From CAIWHR01 sp963724975 (GTDB lineage: Bacteria > Pseudomonadota > Gammaproteobacteria > Burkholderiales > Casimicrobiaceae), in NCBI GenBank assembly GCA_963724975.1, contig CAVRXB010000008.1, positions 248,001 to 312,000 of the forward strand: a stretch of 64,000 bases of DNA, given 5' to 3'. How positions within the stretch are numbered: position 1 is the stretch's first letter; each line of letters begins with the position of its first letter. Positions 1-8,238 of the stretch are shown here, in pieces. The notes beneath the pieces were generated by a model. That model searched no databases. It worked only from the letters and a program-made list of their open reading frames with translations, and had not been told where the DNA came from. The translations under genes were made by a program, and so were the position numbers.

Positions 1-1618
1 CGGCGATTCCCGATCGTCCGTTCGCAAGTCGAAGATCGGCGACGATCAGATTCGGCATTTCATTGCCGACCGCGGTGAGGACCGCCGGTGCGTCGTCACC
101 CCCGGCGACTCGACATCCCCACGAGGCGAACAACGTGCACATCGCATCGACGACCACCGGATCGTCGTCGACGATGGCAATCAGGCGGTCTGCGAAGCAC
201 GCGCTGGGGTAAACGACGTCGGTTCCCCGCTCCGAGGGTGTGGGAATAGCTTCGGCGCGGCGGCGGCGCGCTGCGACACGTGGCGCCGTCACGGAAAACC
301 GCGATCCGCGACCTGACCTCGAAACGACCGCAAGCGGGTGATCCAGCAAGGCGCACAGGCGGCGGACGATCGCAAGTCCCAAGCCCATCCCGCGACCGCC
401 ATCTCGCCGCGCAGTACTGGCGATCTGCACGAACTCGTCGAAAATCCGGTTGCAGTCGGCGGCCGCGATGCCGATGCCGCTATCGATCACATCGATGCGT
501 ACCGTCGCACCGCGACGACGCGCGCCAAGTACGACGCCACCGTTTCGCGTGTAGCGCAGCGCGTTGGCGACGAGATTACGCAGAATCCGCTCGAGCAGGA
601 TCGGGTCGGAATCCACGCTCCATGCTGGCGGAACGACGCGCAGTGCAAGCCCGCAGGCGGCTGCCTGTGGTGTGAAATCTGCCTCCAGTCTGGCAAAGAG
701 CGGCCCGAGCGAAACTTCGCCGCGCTCAGGCACCAAAGCTCCGGCATCGAGCCGGGACAAATCGAGCAACTGCCCGAACAACATTTCGAGCGCTTCGACG
801 GACGTCTGGATACTCGCAGCCAGCGGCTTCATCTCCGGATCGCGCGTACGCGCGGACAACGCAGCGGAAAAGAGACCCATCGCGTGCAACGGCTGGCGAA
901 GGTCGTGGCTCGCGGCGGCGAGGAACTGGCTTTTCGCGCGGTTAGCGGTCTCGGCGGCGGCGCGCGCCGATTCCGCAGCGTGCGACTGAGCCGTCAGTTC
1001 ATCGATCAGGTCGACGTTCGCATAACGAATCGCGAGCGAATGCGTGAGCAGTCCATTGACCTGTCGGCCGAAAGACAGCACGAAGACGAGGACGACAAGA
1101 AGCACCAGCGCGGTAAAGAGATGAACTTGGTCGCCTTCGATGGCGACGCGGACGACGAGCGGAACGAGCGCTGCCAGCACGAAGCTGTAGAACGATGGCT
1201 TGTAGACGGCGGTGAGGTTGAGGCCGCCCAGCACGACGCTGAACAGACAAACGATCAGCAGCGCTTGGTGTGGCGGCGACGCGGGAAACATCACTATGGC
1301 GGCAAGCCCCCACAACGCACCGGCGATCGCTGAGCCGACCGACCAATAAGCGCCCCAGTGCTCCACATCGGCAATCTTGGGCCGTGCACGGCGCCACGCG
1401 CGTGCGAGCAGTCCACGCCACGCCTGGTTCGCAAGGATGGCCGCGAACCACAGTGCCATCGTGGCAGCCGCCTCGTGATCCCATAACACTGTGCAAAGGA
1501 TCGCGGCACCGAGCGTCATCGACGCGGTTGTCCGGTGCCACGATGCGTAGAGCGTGGCAACCTGATCGGCGCGGGCGCGTGAGAGCAGCTCCGGTGCGAT
1601 CGCGGCCTGGCTGGCCAT
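1..1618 (-). CDS. Hybrid membrane histidine kinase with C-terminal receiver domain (partial, runs off the window)
   Basis: Inner-membrane sensor kinase that would autophosphorylate and signal to the response regulator encoded directly upstream; the stimulus is unknown. The first ~200 residues are hydrophobic with about six membrane segments and no obvious periplasmic domain. An Ala/Glu-rich linker leads to the H-box ASHDLRQPLHAMGLF near residue 236, the N-box region NALRY near 356 and the G-box GRGMGLGLA near 408. A receiver domain begins near 478 (IAIVDDDPVVVDA) with its acceptor Asp in VADLRL near 524, just before the edge; 539 residues are visible. The ATG at 1618 lies 6 bases after the regulator stop codon, so both belong to one transcript. 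The HDLRQPLHA H-box form is common in hybrid kinases paired with LuxR-type regulators. The family call is firm; the signal cannot be inferred. Confidence 0.9.
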   Translation of the reverse strand, partial: MASQAAIAPELLSRARADQVATLYASWHRTTASMTLGAAILCTVLWDHEAAATMALWFAAILANQAWRGLLARAWRRARPKIADVEHWGAYWSVGSAIAGALWGLAAIVMFPASPPHQALLIVCLFSVVLGGLNLTAVYKPSFYSFVLAALVPLVVRVAIEGDQVHLFTALVLLVVLVFVLSFGRQVNGLLTHSLAIRYANVDLIDELTAQSHAAESARAAAETANRAKSQFLAAASHDLRQPLHAMGLFSAALSARTRDPEMKPLAASIQTSVEALEMLFGQLLDLSRLDAGALVPERGEVSLGPLFARLEADFTPQAAACGLALRVVPPAWSVDSDPILLERILRNLVANALRYTRNGGVVLGARRRGATVRIDVIDSGIGIAAADCNRIFDEFVQIASTARRDGGRGMGLGLAIVRRLCALLDHPLAVVSRSGRGSRFSVTAPRVAARRRRAEAIPTPSERGTDVVYPSACFADRLIAIVDDDPVVVDAMCTLFASWGCRVAGGDDAPAVLTAVGNEMPNLIVADLRLANGRSGIA

Positions 1619-1624
1619 TTGAAC

Positions 1625-2272
1625 TTATCGACGAGCGGCGAGCGTTTCCACGCTGATTCCGCGCCGCGCGAGCGTGGCGACCGCTTGCGCGCGCGATTTC
1701 ACGTTCAGTCTTTTCAGGATCGCACTGACGTGCACTTTGACAGTACCTTCGGACAACTTGAGATCGCGACAGATGAGCTTGTTCGGTTTCCCCTGCACGA
1801 GCAGCATCAGCACATCCGCCTGGCGGGTTGTAAGACCAAGCGCGCCGGGTGCGATGCGCACGCCGTCGCCATCGGGCGCGAGTGTGATATCCGACGTCAG
1901 GTATTCGCCGCCTTTGCACACGAGGCGAACGGCGTCCAGCAATTCGCGCGCATCCGAGGTCTTGGCGATGAAGCCGCGAGCGCCGGCGGCAAGCGCTGCA
2001 TTGACGGTCGCGCGGTCATGCGTCGCCGACAGCACGACCACCGGCACGCCAGGGTAATCGAGCATCAGGTCGGCCAGCAGGTCGAGACCGCGTGTGCGGG
2101 GAAGCGCAAGATCGAGAAGCACGAGCCCAACATCGGGTTCGTCGTCGAGAATGGCGGTCGCCTCTTCGGCTGAAACTGCGCTGCGGACGGCGATGTCGCC
2201 GCCCAATTGCGGCAGCAACTGCGTCAGCGCCTCCTGAATGAGCGGGTGATCGTCGACAACCAGGATCTTCAT
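1625..2272 (-). CDS. LuxR/NarL-family response regulator
   Basis: Two-domain DNA-binding response regulator of 215 residues, the usual length for the NarL/FixJ group. The receiver domain (about 1-120) has the acidic pair in VVDDHP, acceptor Asp54 in LLDLALP, the conserved Thr/Ser in VLSATHD and Lys104 in FIAKTSD. The LuxR-type helix-turn-helix covers about 145-205, with the recognition region around LKLSEGTVKVHVSAILKRL. It is the first gene of a two-gene unit with the hybrid kinase, which starts 6 bases downstream. The upstream region is disturbed: a duplicated fragment of the SIMPL gene starts about 85 bases before its start codon, so the native promoter may lie in the short remaining stretch. 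Targets are unknown. Confidence 0.92.
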   Translation of the reverse strand: MKILVVDDHPLIQEALTQLLPQLGGDIAVRSAVSAEEATAILDDEPDVGLVLLDLALPRTRGLDLLADLMLDYPGVPVVVLSATHDRATVNAALAAGARGFIAKTSDARELLDAVRLVCKGGEYLTSDITLAPDGDGVRIAPGALGLTTRQADVLMLLVQGKPNKLICRDLKLSEGTVKVHVSAILKRLNVKSRAQAVATLARRGISVETLAARR

Positions 2273-2349
2273 GGCGCCTCCGTCGCGTTTCGCTGCGTGC
2301 GAACTGCGTATCGATGGGCGGAGGTTAGCGCCAGCGGAACGAATTGCGC

Positions 2350-2369
2350 ACCTGTCGAAATTGACAGGT
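2350..2369. repeat. Perfect inverted repeat upstream of the LuxR regulator
   Basis: ACCTGTC and GACAGGT form perfect 7-base arms around a 6-base AT-rich centre. It lies about 80 bases upstream of the regulator start, where an operator or the end of a convergent transcript could sit. The left boundary of the duplicated SIMPL segment falls inside it. The second copy at 3859 keeps only the right arm, so the full palindrome is specific to this copy. Its function is not established. Confidence 0.4.
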
Positions 2370-2598
2370 TTTCCGATCAGCCGACGAACGGTAGCGGCGC
2401 TTCGGAGTGCGCGGCGCTATTTCGCCGGGCCGAGTACCACGGAGCCGGAGACGACGACGGTCACCGCGTTTTTCCGCCTTCCATCGGCGGTGGCGGACCG
2501 CTGCCGTCAGCCATTTGCGCGACGGCCATGGAGCGATACGCAATCGGCGCCACGACCGGCCCCTCGCTTCGCACGGCGACCTGGCCCAGCGTGTAACC
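2356..2598 (-). pseudogene. Displaced, frameshifted copy of the SIMPL gene 3' end
   Basis: These 243 bases match 3859-4102 with nine substitutions and one missing T (a run of five T instead of six near 2473). The segment corresponds to the last ~61 codons of the SIMPL-domain gene plus its 3' flank. Read on the minus strand it still shows VVAPIAYRSMAVAQMADGSG, then the single-base loss shifts the frame before the natural C-terminus. With the matching segment at 3859 it brackets the exported repeat-protein gene. No start codon or upstream part of the gene is present here, so it is a non-functional fragment. The differences from the intact copy suggest either an old event or import from a related strain. 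Confidence 0.85.
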
Positions 2599-2703
2599 TG
2601 CCGGCGGCCGACGCCGCATCGCGAACACGGAAAACGAAATTGCGGACGAATGCGGTAATCTTCACGCCAGTGTGCTTTAAGTTGAGAACGAAGGAGAACG
2701 CAT

Positions 2704-3822
2704 ATGCAAGACGCAAAGCCTTCGACGGGATCGTTGCGAGGCAGAATCTGCGCCATGCTTGGATTGACCGCAATAGTCTGGATGTCGATCGGTATGCGCG
2801 CGGCCTGGGCGCAGGAAGAATTGTTCGTCGCAAACACCGCCGCCAATTCCATCCTGGTCTACAGCCGCGTGGCCACCGGTGACTCAGCCCCGATCCGGAC
2901 GATTTCCGGAGCCGCCACGGGGTTGAATGGCCCCAGTACCCTGGTTGTGGACAAAGCCCATGGCGAGTTGCTTGTGGCCAATCAGGGCAACAATTCCATC
3001 ACGGTTTACAGCCTGAAGGCCGGCGGCAACGCCGCCCCGATCCGCACCCTCACCGGAGCGGCCACCGGATTGAGTGGTCCTCAATTTCTCGCCCTAACGA
3101 CGAGGGGGGGAGCCTCCACGTTTCTGAGCAAGGTCGGATTTTATCGCCCCAGCAACAGCACGTTCTTTCTGTACGACCAGTACCATTTCGGCCTGGCGAG
3201 CGGAGCGGGCATTCCGTTTGGCGGTTTCAACATAGATCTTCCGGTGGTCGGCGATTGGGACGCAAACGGCGTTAGCACCATAGGAGTTTTTCGCGCGAGC
3301 GCCAATGTGTTCTATCTGCGCAATAGCAATAGCGTGGGCCCGGTCGACATCACAGTCGCCCTCGGCGCGCCTGGCGACCTGCCAGTCGTCGGCGACTGGG
3401 CCGCAAACGGAACCACGACAGTGGGCGTCTATCGGCCCAGCAACAGTACGTTCTACTTGAGCTACGACAACGTGAGCATCGCGATCGTCGTGCCCTTCGG
3501 CGCACCGGGCGACCTCCCAGTGGTCGGCGACTGGGACGGAAACCTCGGCACCACGATCGGAGTTTATCGCCCCAGCACCAACACGTTTTACCTACGCAAC
3601 AGCAATAGCGCGGGGCCGGCCGATCTCACCATCCCCTTCGGCGTGCCGGGCGATCTGCCAGTCGTCGGCGACTGGGACGCAAACGGAACCACGACGGTGG
3701 GCGTCTACCGACCCAGCAACAACACGTTCTACTTGAGCAACGACAATTCGAGCGTCTCTGAGCGCTTTGTTCTTCCCTCGATGACTCCCACCGACCTGCC
3801 GGTGGTTGGCCACTGGAATTGA
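2704..3822 (+). CDS. Exported protein with two propeller-like repeats and FG-GAP/VCBS-like C-terminal repeats
   Basis: 372 residues with an N-terminal signal peptide (basic start, hydrophobic core around LGLTAIVWMSIGM, Ala-x-Ala site near residue 36), so it should leave the cytoplasm. Residues ~38-135 hold two copies of an ELFVANTAANSILVYS-type unit resembling NHL or propeller repeats. Residues ~145-372 hold about four to five tandem units built on DLPVVGDWDANGTTTVGVYR and PSNSTFYLRNSNS. Repeats of this type are seen in secreted surface proteins, but no enzymatic motif is visible. A strong AAGGAG ribosome site precedes the ATG. The gene stands alone between two copies of the SIMPL 3' end and has the hallmarks of inserted accessory cargo. 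Function unknown; a surface or adhesion role would only be a guess. Confidence 0.85.
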   Translation: MQDAKPSTGSLRGRICAMLGLTAIVWMSIGMRAAWAQEELFVANTAANSILVYSRVATGDSAPIRTISGAATGLNGPSTLVVDKAHGELLVANQGNNSITVYSLKAGGNAAPIRTLTGAATGLSGPQFLALTTRGGASTFLSKVGFYRPSNSTFFLYDQYHFGLASGAGIPFGGFNIDLPVVGDWDANGVSTIGVFRASANVFYLRNSNSVGPVDITVALGAPGDLPVVGDWAANGTTTVGVYRPSNSTFYLSYDNVSIAIVVPFGAPGDLPVVGDWDGNLGTTIGVYRPSTNTFYLRNSNSAGPADLTIPFGVPGDLPVVGDWDANGTTTVGVYRPSNNTFYLSNDNSSVSERFVLPSMTPTDLPVVGHWN

Positions 3823-3858
3823 GGATGGCGCTTCGGTCGAGAAAGATCCCGAGCTACC

Positions 3859-4102
3859 CGAAATTGACAGGTTTGCGGATCAGCCGACGAACGGTAGCGG
3901 CGCTCCGGAGTGCGCGGCGCTATTTCGCCGGGCCGAGCACCACGGAGCCGGAAACGACGACGGTCACCGCGTTTTTTCCGCCTTCCATCGGCGGTGGCGG
4001 ACCGCTGCCGTCAGCCATTTGCGCGACGGCCATGGAGCGATACGCAATCGGCGCCACGACCTGCCCCTCGCTCCGCACGGCGATCTGGCCCAGCGTGTGA
4101 CC
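3859..4102. repeat. Direct repeat, right copy (SIMPL 3' end)
   Basis: Partner of 2356-2598 at about 96 percent identity by eye (nine substitutions, one indel). This copy is inside the intact SIMPL gene and its 3' flank and keeps the reading frame through the natural stop at 3920. The two copies sit 1.5 kb apart in the same orientation around the exported repeat-protein gene. Confidence 0.85.
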
Positions 4103-4624
4103 GGGGAAACCCAGTGTTTTTGCGATGGCTTCGGCCTTCGTCTGGAATTTGCGGAGCGCTTCCGTAAGCAGCGACGCTTCAGCTTTTTCACGTGCGGCGC
4201 GCGACAGCGAAAAGGCCATTCCACCGAGCTTCATCGCCGGCTGCAACTTGCCGGCGAGCGCGCTGACTGTCTTGAAGTCGCGGCCCTCGAGCACCAGTTC
4301 GGCACGCACGCGCCATCCCGTGATCTGGCTCGCGCGATCGTAGAGTGGCGTCGTTTGGTACGCCCCCGAACGCGCTTCGACCCCCGCCTCGCTTTTCGCG
4401 GTCGTCAACGCCTGCTCGAGCCGCGTGTTCGCGCGTGCCGCGAGCTGTGCGGGATCCGGACCCTGCTCTTCAGTAAACAGCGTCACGGCTAGCGTATCGG
4501 CGGGTACTTCCGAGGTCGCGCTCGCCTCCAAAGTCACGACGTTGAAGAACGGCTGCGGGTTCGGCTGCGCGATCGCGGCAAAAGGAAGCGACAGAAACGC
4601 AACGGCAACGAGTCGAGTCAGCAT
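3920..4624 (-). CDS. SIMPL (DUF541) domain periplasmic protein
   Basis: Predicted periplasmic protein of 234 residues: a short signal peptide (MLTRLVAVAFLSLPFAAIA) followed by a SIMPL domain beginning near NVVTLEASATSEVPADTL. SIMPL proteins are oligomeric cell-envelope proteins of poorly defined function, often tied to oxidative or envelope stress. The start at 4624 was chosen because it gives a clean signal peptide; the frame is open further upstream but would run into the neighbouring protease gene. It follows bepA by 22 bases on the same strand, so the two are probably co-transcribed, fitting a shared envelope role. Its 3' end is duplicated at 2356-2598; this copy is the intact one. Confidence 0.88.
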   Translation of the reverse strand: MLTRLVAVAFLSLPFAAIAQPNPQPFFNVVTLEASATSEVPADTLAVTLFTEEQGPDPAQLAARANTRLEQALTTAKSEAGVEARSGAYQTTPLYDRASQITGWRVRAELVLEGRDFKTVSALAGKLQPAMKLGGMAFSLSRAAREKAEASLLTEALRKFQTKAEAIAKTLGFPGHTLGQIAVRSEGQVVAPIAYRSMAVAQMADGSGPPPPMEGGKNAVTVVVSGSVVLGPAK

Positions 4625-4646
4625 GAAGGTCCCAATCCAGAGTGGG

Positions 4647-6176
4647 CTAGCCATTCCTGTCCGAATTTGCCTGTTGCTCGGCAAGTTCGCGGCGCAGAAC
4701 GCGCAACCGGGCCTCGACCACCGACGCCTGATAGAAATCTCCGTCGCTGGCTTTCGACGCCTGCTCGTACTGGAACACCGCGCCGCGCAAGTCGCCCTGC
4801 CACGCGTAGAACTCGCCCTGATGACGATACTGCTGCATCTTCTTGCCGAGATCGGCATACGCCTGCGCGGCTAACCTGTGCAGCGGGCCGTTGTTGGGGA
4901 ATCGCTGCAGCTCGCGATCGAGGAACGATACCGCTTCGCGCGGGCGGTTCGCCTTGAGCAGCGCCTCAGGGTAGTCGTAGACAAGCTGCATCTTGTTCGG
5001 ATAGCGCTGCAGCGCCGAGGCGAATCGCGTGATCGCCCCGTCGAGATCGCCGGCTTCCATCAGCACGTGACCGGTCATCGCCTCGATCATGGGATGCGGC
5101 GGCGCCATCTTGTCGAGCGCCGCGAGCTCGACTTTCGCCCGCTTCAGATCGTTGGCGCGCAGCAGCGAAGCGACGAGACCGTAGCGCGCGGCAATCTCGC
5201 TGTTGTACTTGTGCTCTTTCAGCGAATCGTCGAAGTATTGCACTGCTTCCCGTGGCGTTCCCGTATAGCTTTTGAGAAGTGCGCGCACAAGGTGGAAATC
5301 GAGTGTGTCGGCCACCTGCCGGTACGGTTTTCCCTGCGCGCGCGCCTGCGCTTCGGCTATTCGCTCGTAGGTGATCGGGTGCGTGCGCAGATAAGACGGC
5401 ACGTTCGACTCGGAAAAGCGCGACTGCTTCTGTAGGCGTTGCATGAGGCTCGCCATCGCGTTGTCGTCGAACCCGGCGGCGTCGAGCCGCTGGAACCCGA
5501 TGCGGTCCGCTTCGAATTCGTTTTCGCGCGTGTAGTTGAGCTGGCTTTGGATCGAGATCGCCTGCGCCGAGGCGATTGCGGCGTTTGTTGCCTGCGCCGC
5601 CGACGAGCCTCCGGAGCGCGCAGCGGCGACCGCAACCGCCAGCGCCGCGATCGAGTAGAGGAGCGAGCGCTGCTGGCCGGCCATCGCGCGCGTGAAGTGG
5701 TGTTGCGTGACGTGGGTAATTTCATGCGCCAGCACGGACGCGAGCTCGGACTCCGTTTGCGTGAGCAGGATGAGCCCCGTGTTGACGCCGACATAACCTC
5801 CAGGCAGGGCAAACGCGTTGATCGACGGATCGGCGACCGCGAAGAATTCGAAGTCGTGCTTGTTGTCCGGAACAGCGAGCACCAGGCGCTGGCCGAGTTG
5901 ATTCAGATAATCGTTGACCTCGGGGTCTTCCAGATATGCACCCTGCGCACGGATCTGGCGGACGACGGATTCGCCGAGCTTGCGTTCCTGGGCGGGCGAA
6001 TACAGCGCCTGCGATTCGTCGCCGAGATCGGGGAGCGATTGCGCCGCCGCCGCGGATATCGCGAACGTAACGGGCGCGATTGGCTGCACCGCAAGTGCCA
6101 GCACGACGCTGGCGGCGATCAGCCGCCGCGGCCCACTGGATCGAAGCGATCGATAAAGGGATGGACTCGGAGACAT
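4647..6176 (-). CDS. bepA: Periplasmic M48 metalloprotease with TPR domain (BepA family)
   Basis: Outer-membrane quality-control protease and chaperone family that acts on beta-barrel assembly in the periplasm. The 509-residue product has a signal sequence (hydrophobic stretch LIAASVVLALAVQPIAP), the zinc site HEITH in SVLAHEITHVTQHH near residue 152, the third ligand region ENEFEADRIG near 220 and TPR-like repeats over about 280-500 ending in YEQASKASDGDFYQASVV. Length and domain order match BepA/YfgC. The frame is open upstream to 6572, but 6176 gives the only sensible export signal; that upstream stretch overlaps the divergent moaC gene. It heads a unit with the SIMPL gene. Confidence 0.92.
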   Translation of the reverse strand: MSPSPSLYRSLRSSGPRRLIAASVVLALAVQPIAPVTFAISAAAAQSLPDLGDESQALYSPAQERKLGESVVRQIRAQGAYLEDPEVNDYLNQLGQRLVLAVPDNKHDFEFFAVADPSINAFALPGGYVGVNTGLILLTQTESELASVLAHEITHVTQHHFTRAMAGQQRSLLYSIAALAVAVAAARSGGSSAAQATNAAIASAQAISIQSQLNYTRENEFEADRIGFQRLDAAGFDDNAMASLMQRLQKQSRFSESNVPSYLRTHPITYERIAEAQARAQGKPYRQVADTLDFHLVRALLKSYTGTPREAVQYFDDSLKEHKYNSEIAARYGLVASLLRANDLKRAKVELAALDKMAPPHPMIEAMTGHVLMEAGDLDGAITRFASALQRYPNKMQLVYDYPEALLKANRPREAVSFLDRELQRFPNNGPLHRLAAQAYADLGKKMQQYRHQGEFYAWQGDLRGAVFQYEQASKASDGDFYQASVVEARLRVLRRELAEQQANSDRNG

Positions 6177-6254
6177 CGGCAGTGCCGGAAGCAGGGCGTG
6201 GCCTGATGCTAAGATAACAAGCGATACCCGAAGTTCATGCTCGAGGAGGCGGTC

Positions 6255-6821
6255 GTGGCGCGCAGCGCTGGCACGACGAGGAAGACCGCGGTTGTGGGAC
6301 CGACGGAACGCCCCGCGAAGCGGCCGGCTGCGGGCTCGCAAAAACGGCATTTTACCCATTTCGATGCGGCGGGGCAGGCGCATATGGTCGACGTCGCGGG
6401 CAAAGACGCGACGAAGCGCGTTGCCCGTGCCGGCGGCCGGATCACGATGTTGTCCCAGACGCTCGAGACCATTCGCAGCGGCGGAGCGAGAAAAGGCGAT
6501 GTGCTCGGTGTGGCGCGCATCGCGGCCATCCAGGCGGCGAAACGGACCTCGGGTCTTATCCCCTTGTGCCATCCGGTGCCGCTGACGCGCGTCGCGGTCG
6601 AGTTCGCCTTCGACATTCGCGCGCCCGCAGTCGCAATCGAAGTCACCGCCGAGACCTTCGATCGCACCGGCGTCGAAATGGAAGCTCTGACCGCCGTCGC
6701 GATCGGCCTGCTTACGATTTACGATATGTGCAAGGCAGCGGATCGGGCGATGCGAATCGAGGGCGTCCGCTTGCTCGAAAAGGCAGGAGGCAAGTCCGGG
6801 CGCTTTATCGCAGCGGGCTGA
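6255..6821 (+). CDS. moaC: Cyclic pyranopterin monophosphate synthase MoaC
   Basis: Molybdenum cofactor biosynthesis enzyme that converts the cyclised GTP intermediate from MoaA into cyclic pyranopterin monophosphate in the cytosol. Diagnostic motifs are all present: FTHFDAAGQAHMVDVAGKD at the N-terminal core, GLIPLCHPVPLT around the substrate pocket, and DRTGVEMEALTAVAIGLLTI with the conserved Glu-Met-Glu. The GTG at 6255 is preferred because GAGGAGG sits five bases upstream; an ATG at 6237 is also in frame. The N-terminus is about 25 residues longer than most MoaC. No other moa genes are nearby. It is divergent from bepA with a very short shared intergenic space. Confidence 0.95.
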   Translation: MARSAGTTRKTAVVGPTERPAKRPAAGSQKRHFTHFDAAGQAHMVDVAGKDATKRVARAGGRITMLSQTLETIRSGGARKGDVLGVARIAAIQAAKRTSGLIPLCHPVPLTRVAVEFAFDIRAPAVAIEVTAETFDRTGVEMEALTAVAIGLLTIYDMCKAADRAMRIEGVRLLEKAGGKSGRFIAAG

Positions 6822-6856
6822 CCGCTTCTGCCTGCGCGCTTTTTTGGGGAGCCGAA

Positions 6857-7183
6857 ATGTTCGTCCGTCTTGACGATTGCCCCTTCGAGGATCTTGGCGG
6901 CGGCATGCGCCGGCGCATCCTCGCGCACGGAGGCGGCCTGATGCAAGTCGAAGTCCAGTTCGAGGAAGGGGCGGTCGGCGCGCTGCACAGCCATCCGCAT
7001 GAACAGCTCACCTATGTGCTATCGGGCGAGTTCGAATTCACGATAGGCGGCGAGACGCGACTCGTGCGCACCGGCGACACTCTCTACAAACGCCCGGGAA
7101 TCGAGCACGGCTGCGTATGCCGCCGCGCGGGCGCGCTCCTCGACACGTTCACGCCGCAGCGGCAGGATTTCATCGCAAAGTAG
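6857..7183 (+). CDS. Small cupin protein, KdgF-like
   Basis: Single-domain cupin of 108 residues. The metal-binding cupin motif is readable as GALHSHPHEQLTYVLSGEFEF, followed by the second motif around TLYKRPGIEHGCVCR. Small cupins of this kind (KdgF) open the ring of unsaturated or monomeric uronates, and the neighbours here are a hexuronate regulator, importer, fructuronate reductase family enzyme and uronate isomerase, which supports that role. It ends 178 bases before the GntR gene and is followed by a hairpin, so it may be transcribed separately. A generic cupin with another substrate cannot be excluded. Confidence 0.78.
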   Translation: MFVRLDDCPFEDLGGGMRRRILAHGGGLMQVEVQFEEGAVGALHSHPHEQLTYVLSGEFEFTIGGETRLVRTGDTLYKRPGIEHGCVCRRAGALLDTFTPQRQDFIAK

Positions 7184-7184
7184 T

Positions 7185-7212
7185 CTGACCGTGGCCCGCA
7201 AAGGGCGGTCAG
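7185..7212 (+). terminator. Hairpin after the cupin gene
   Basis: CTGACC...GGTCAG outer arms with an inner GCCC/GGGC pairing and a GCAAA loop start two bases after the cupin stop codon. No U-run follows, so it is a weak terminator or an RNA-stabilising hairpin rather than a classical intrinsic terminator. Confidence 0.45.
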
Positions 7213-7224
7213 GCGCTTGGTCCG

Positions 7225-7237
7225 GTGGTTGGACCAC
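7225..7237. promoter_or_regulatory. Candidate GntR/FadR-type operator
   Basis: GTGGT TGG ACCAC is a perfect palindrome with a 3-base centre and contains TGGT-N3-ACCA, the core recognised by FadR-subfamily GntR regulators. It sits one base upstream of the -35 element of a good promoter and about 125 bases before the start of a FadR-subfamily regulator gene. The likely reading is autoregulation and control of the hexuronate genes by an intracellular uronate ligand. Confidence 0.6.
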
Positions 7238-7238
7238 T

Positions 7239-7267
7239 TGACCTTCAACCACGCTCCAGCGTACATT
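7239..7267 (+). promoter_or_regulatory. Sigma-70-type promoter of the GntR gene
   Basis: TTGACC (7239-7244) and TACATT (7262-7267) are separated by exactly 17 bases. The operator palindrome abuts the -35 box, a position where a bound GntR dimer would block polymerase. Confidence 0.55.
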
Positions 7268-7361
7268 GGCTCGGCTTTGAAGGCACATGCTGCAACAGCA
7301 TGCGCGGAGGTCTCGCCCCGAACAATCCGATGGGCGCCGCCTCTCCAAGAGGGGGATTGGC

Positions 7362-8147
7362 GTGCCGTTGCAGGTCGTCGAACCGGTCAGACTCTATCGG
7401 CAGATCGCCGGTCAGATCGCCACGTTGATCGACAGCGGCGAATTCGCCGCCGGTTCGCGCCTGCCCCCAGAACGCGAGCTCGCCGTGCTGCTCGGCGTGT
7501 CACGGACGTCGGTGCGCGAAGCGCTGATTTCGCTCGAAATCGCAGGACGCGTCGAAGTGCGGGTCGGCAACGGCATATTCGTGCAACCGCAGCGTGCGAA
7601 TCGCGTTGGCGTCGCGATACCCCCACACGGCAACGCGGCACGTGACGAAGGCCCCGGCCCATTCGAGCTTCTCGCCGCGCGTCGGTTGATCGAAGGGGAG
7701 ATCGCCTCGCTTGCTGCACGAAGGATCCGCAAGGCGGAAATTGCGGCACTGCAGGACACGATCGAGCGCATGCGCGCGCACGGCGACGATTTCGAGCAGC
7801 GCGACGCTGCCGACCGTGACTTTCACGTCGCCCTAGCAGAAGCCACGGGGAACGGCTCGTTCGCGCTTGTCGTGGAAGCGCTGTGGGAGCAGCGGCGCGG
7901 CGAACTGTGGACGAAGATGGAGGAGCATTTCCACACACCCGCCCTGCGCGAGAAGACGTTGGCCGACCACGCCGCCATCATTGCGGCGCTCAAAGCGCGC
8001 GACAGCACCGCCGCTCGCGCGGCCATGCATCGCCACCTCGCGCGCGTCGAGCGCGTGTTCCAGAGAAAATGGGATACCCTGGTCCCGGGTACCAATGCGC
8101 GTGCGAGTGCGCGGGGAACGGCAAAGCCGCATCGTGCTCATGCGTAG
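7362..8147 (+). CDS. GntR-family regulator, FadR (FCD) subfamily
   Basis: DNA-binding regulator of about 261 residues. The winged helix-turn-helix is at the N-terminus (LPPERELAVLLGVSRTSVRE), followed by an all-helical FCD ligand domain with the metal-binding Asp/His positions seen in DRDFHVALAEATGN, ADHAAIIAALKARD and AAMHRHLARV. UxuR, ExuR and similar hexuronate regulators belong to this group. GTG at 7362 was chosen because GAGGGGG lies six bases upstream and translation then starts just before the DNA-binding domain; the frame is open further upstream to an ATG at 7287. The upstream palindrome and promoter suggest autoregulation. Its position before an importer, a fructuronate reductase family gene and uxaC makes a uronate effector likely. 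Confidence 0.9.
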   Translation: MPLQVVEPVRLYRQIAGQIATLIDSGEFAAGSRLPPERELAVLLGVSRTSVREALISLEIAGRVEVRVGNGIFVQPQRANRVGVAIPPHGNAARDEGPGPFELLAARRLIEGEIASLAARRIRKAEIAALQDTIERMRAHGDDFEQRDAADRDFHVALAEATGNGSFALVVEALWEQRRGELWTKMEEHFHTPALREKTLADHAAIIAALKARDSTAARAAMHRHLARVERVFQRKWDTLVPGTNARASARGTAKPHRAHA

Positions 8148-8238
8148 AATTTGCAACGAAGTGGGGTGGAGAAATCCGCTCCTTGCAACAGACCGCCGCG
8201 AGAGGCGCACGCAGTCCAACGCAGAAAAGGAGGGTGTC

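Noticed and set aside
338..1333. 331-residue plus-strand open frame at the left edge
   Set aside because: It is antisense to the hybrid kinase, whose H, N, G and receiver motifs are continuous on the minus strand. The plus frame has no recognisable domain.
8077..8095. Second TGGT...ACCA site at the end of the GntR gene
   Set aside because: The half-sites are separated by seven bases instead of three and lie inside coding sequence, so the match is probably chance.
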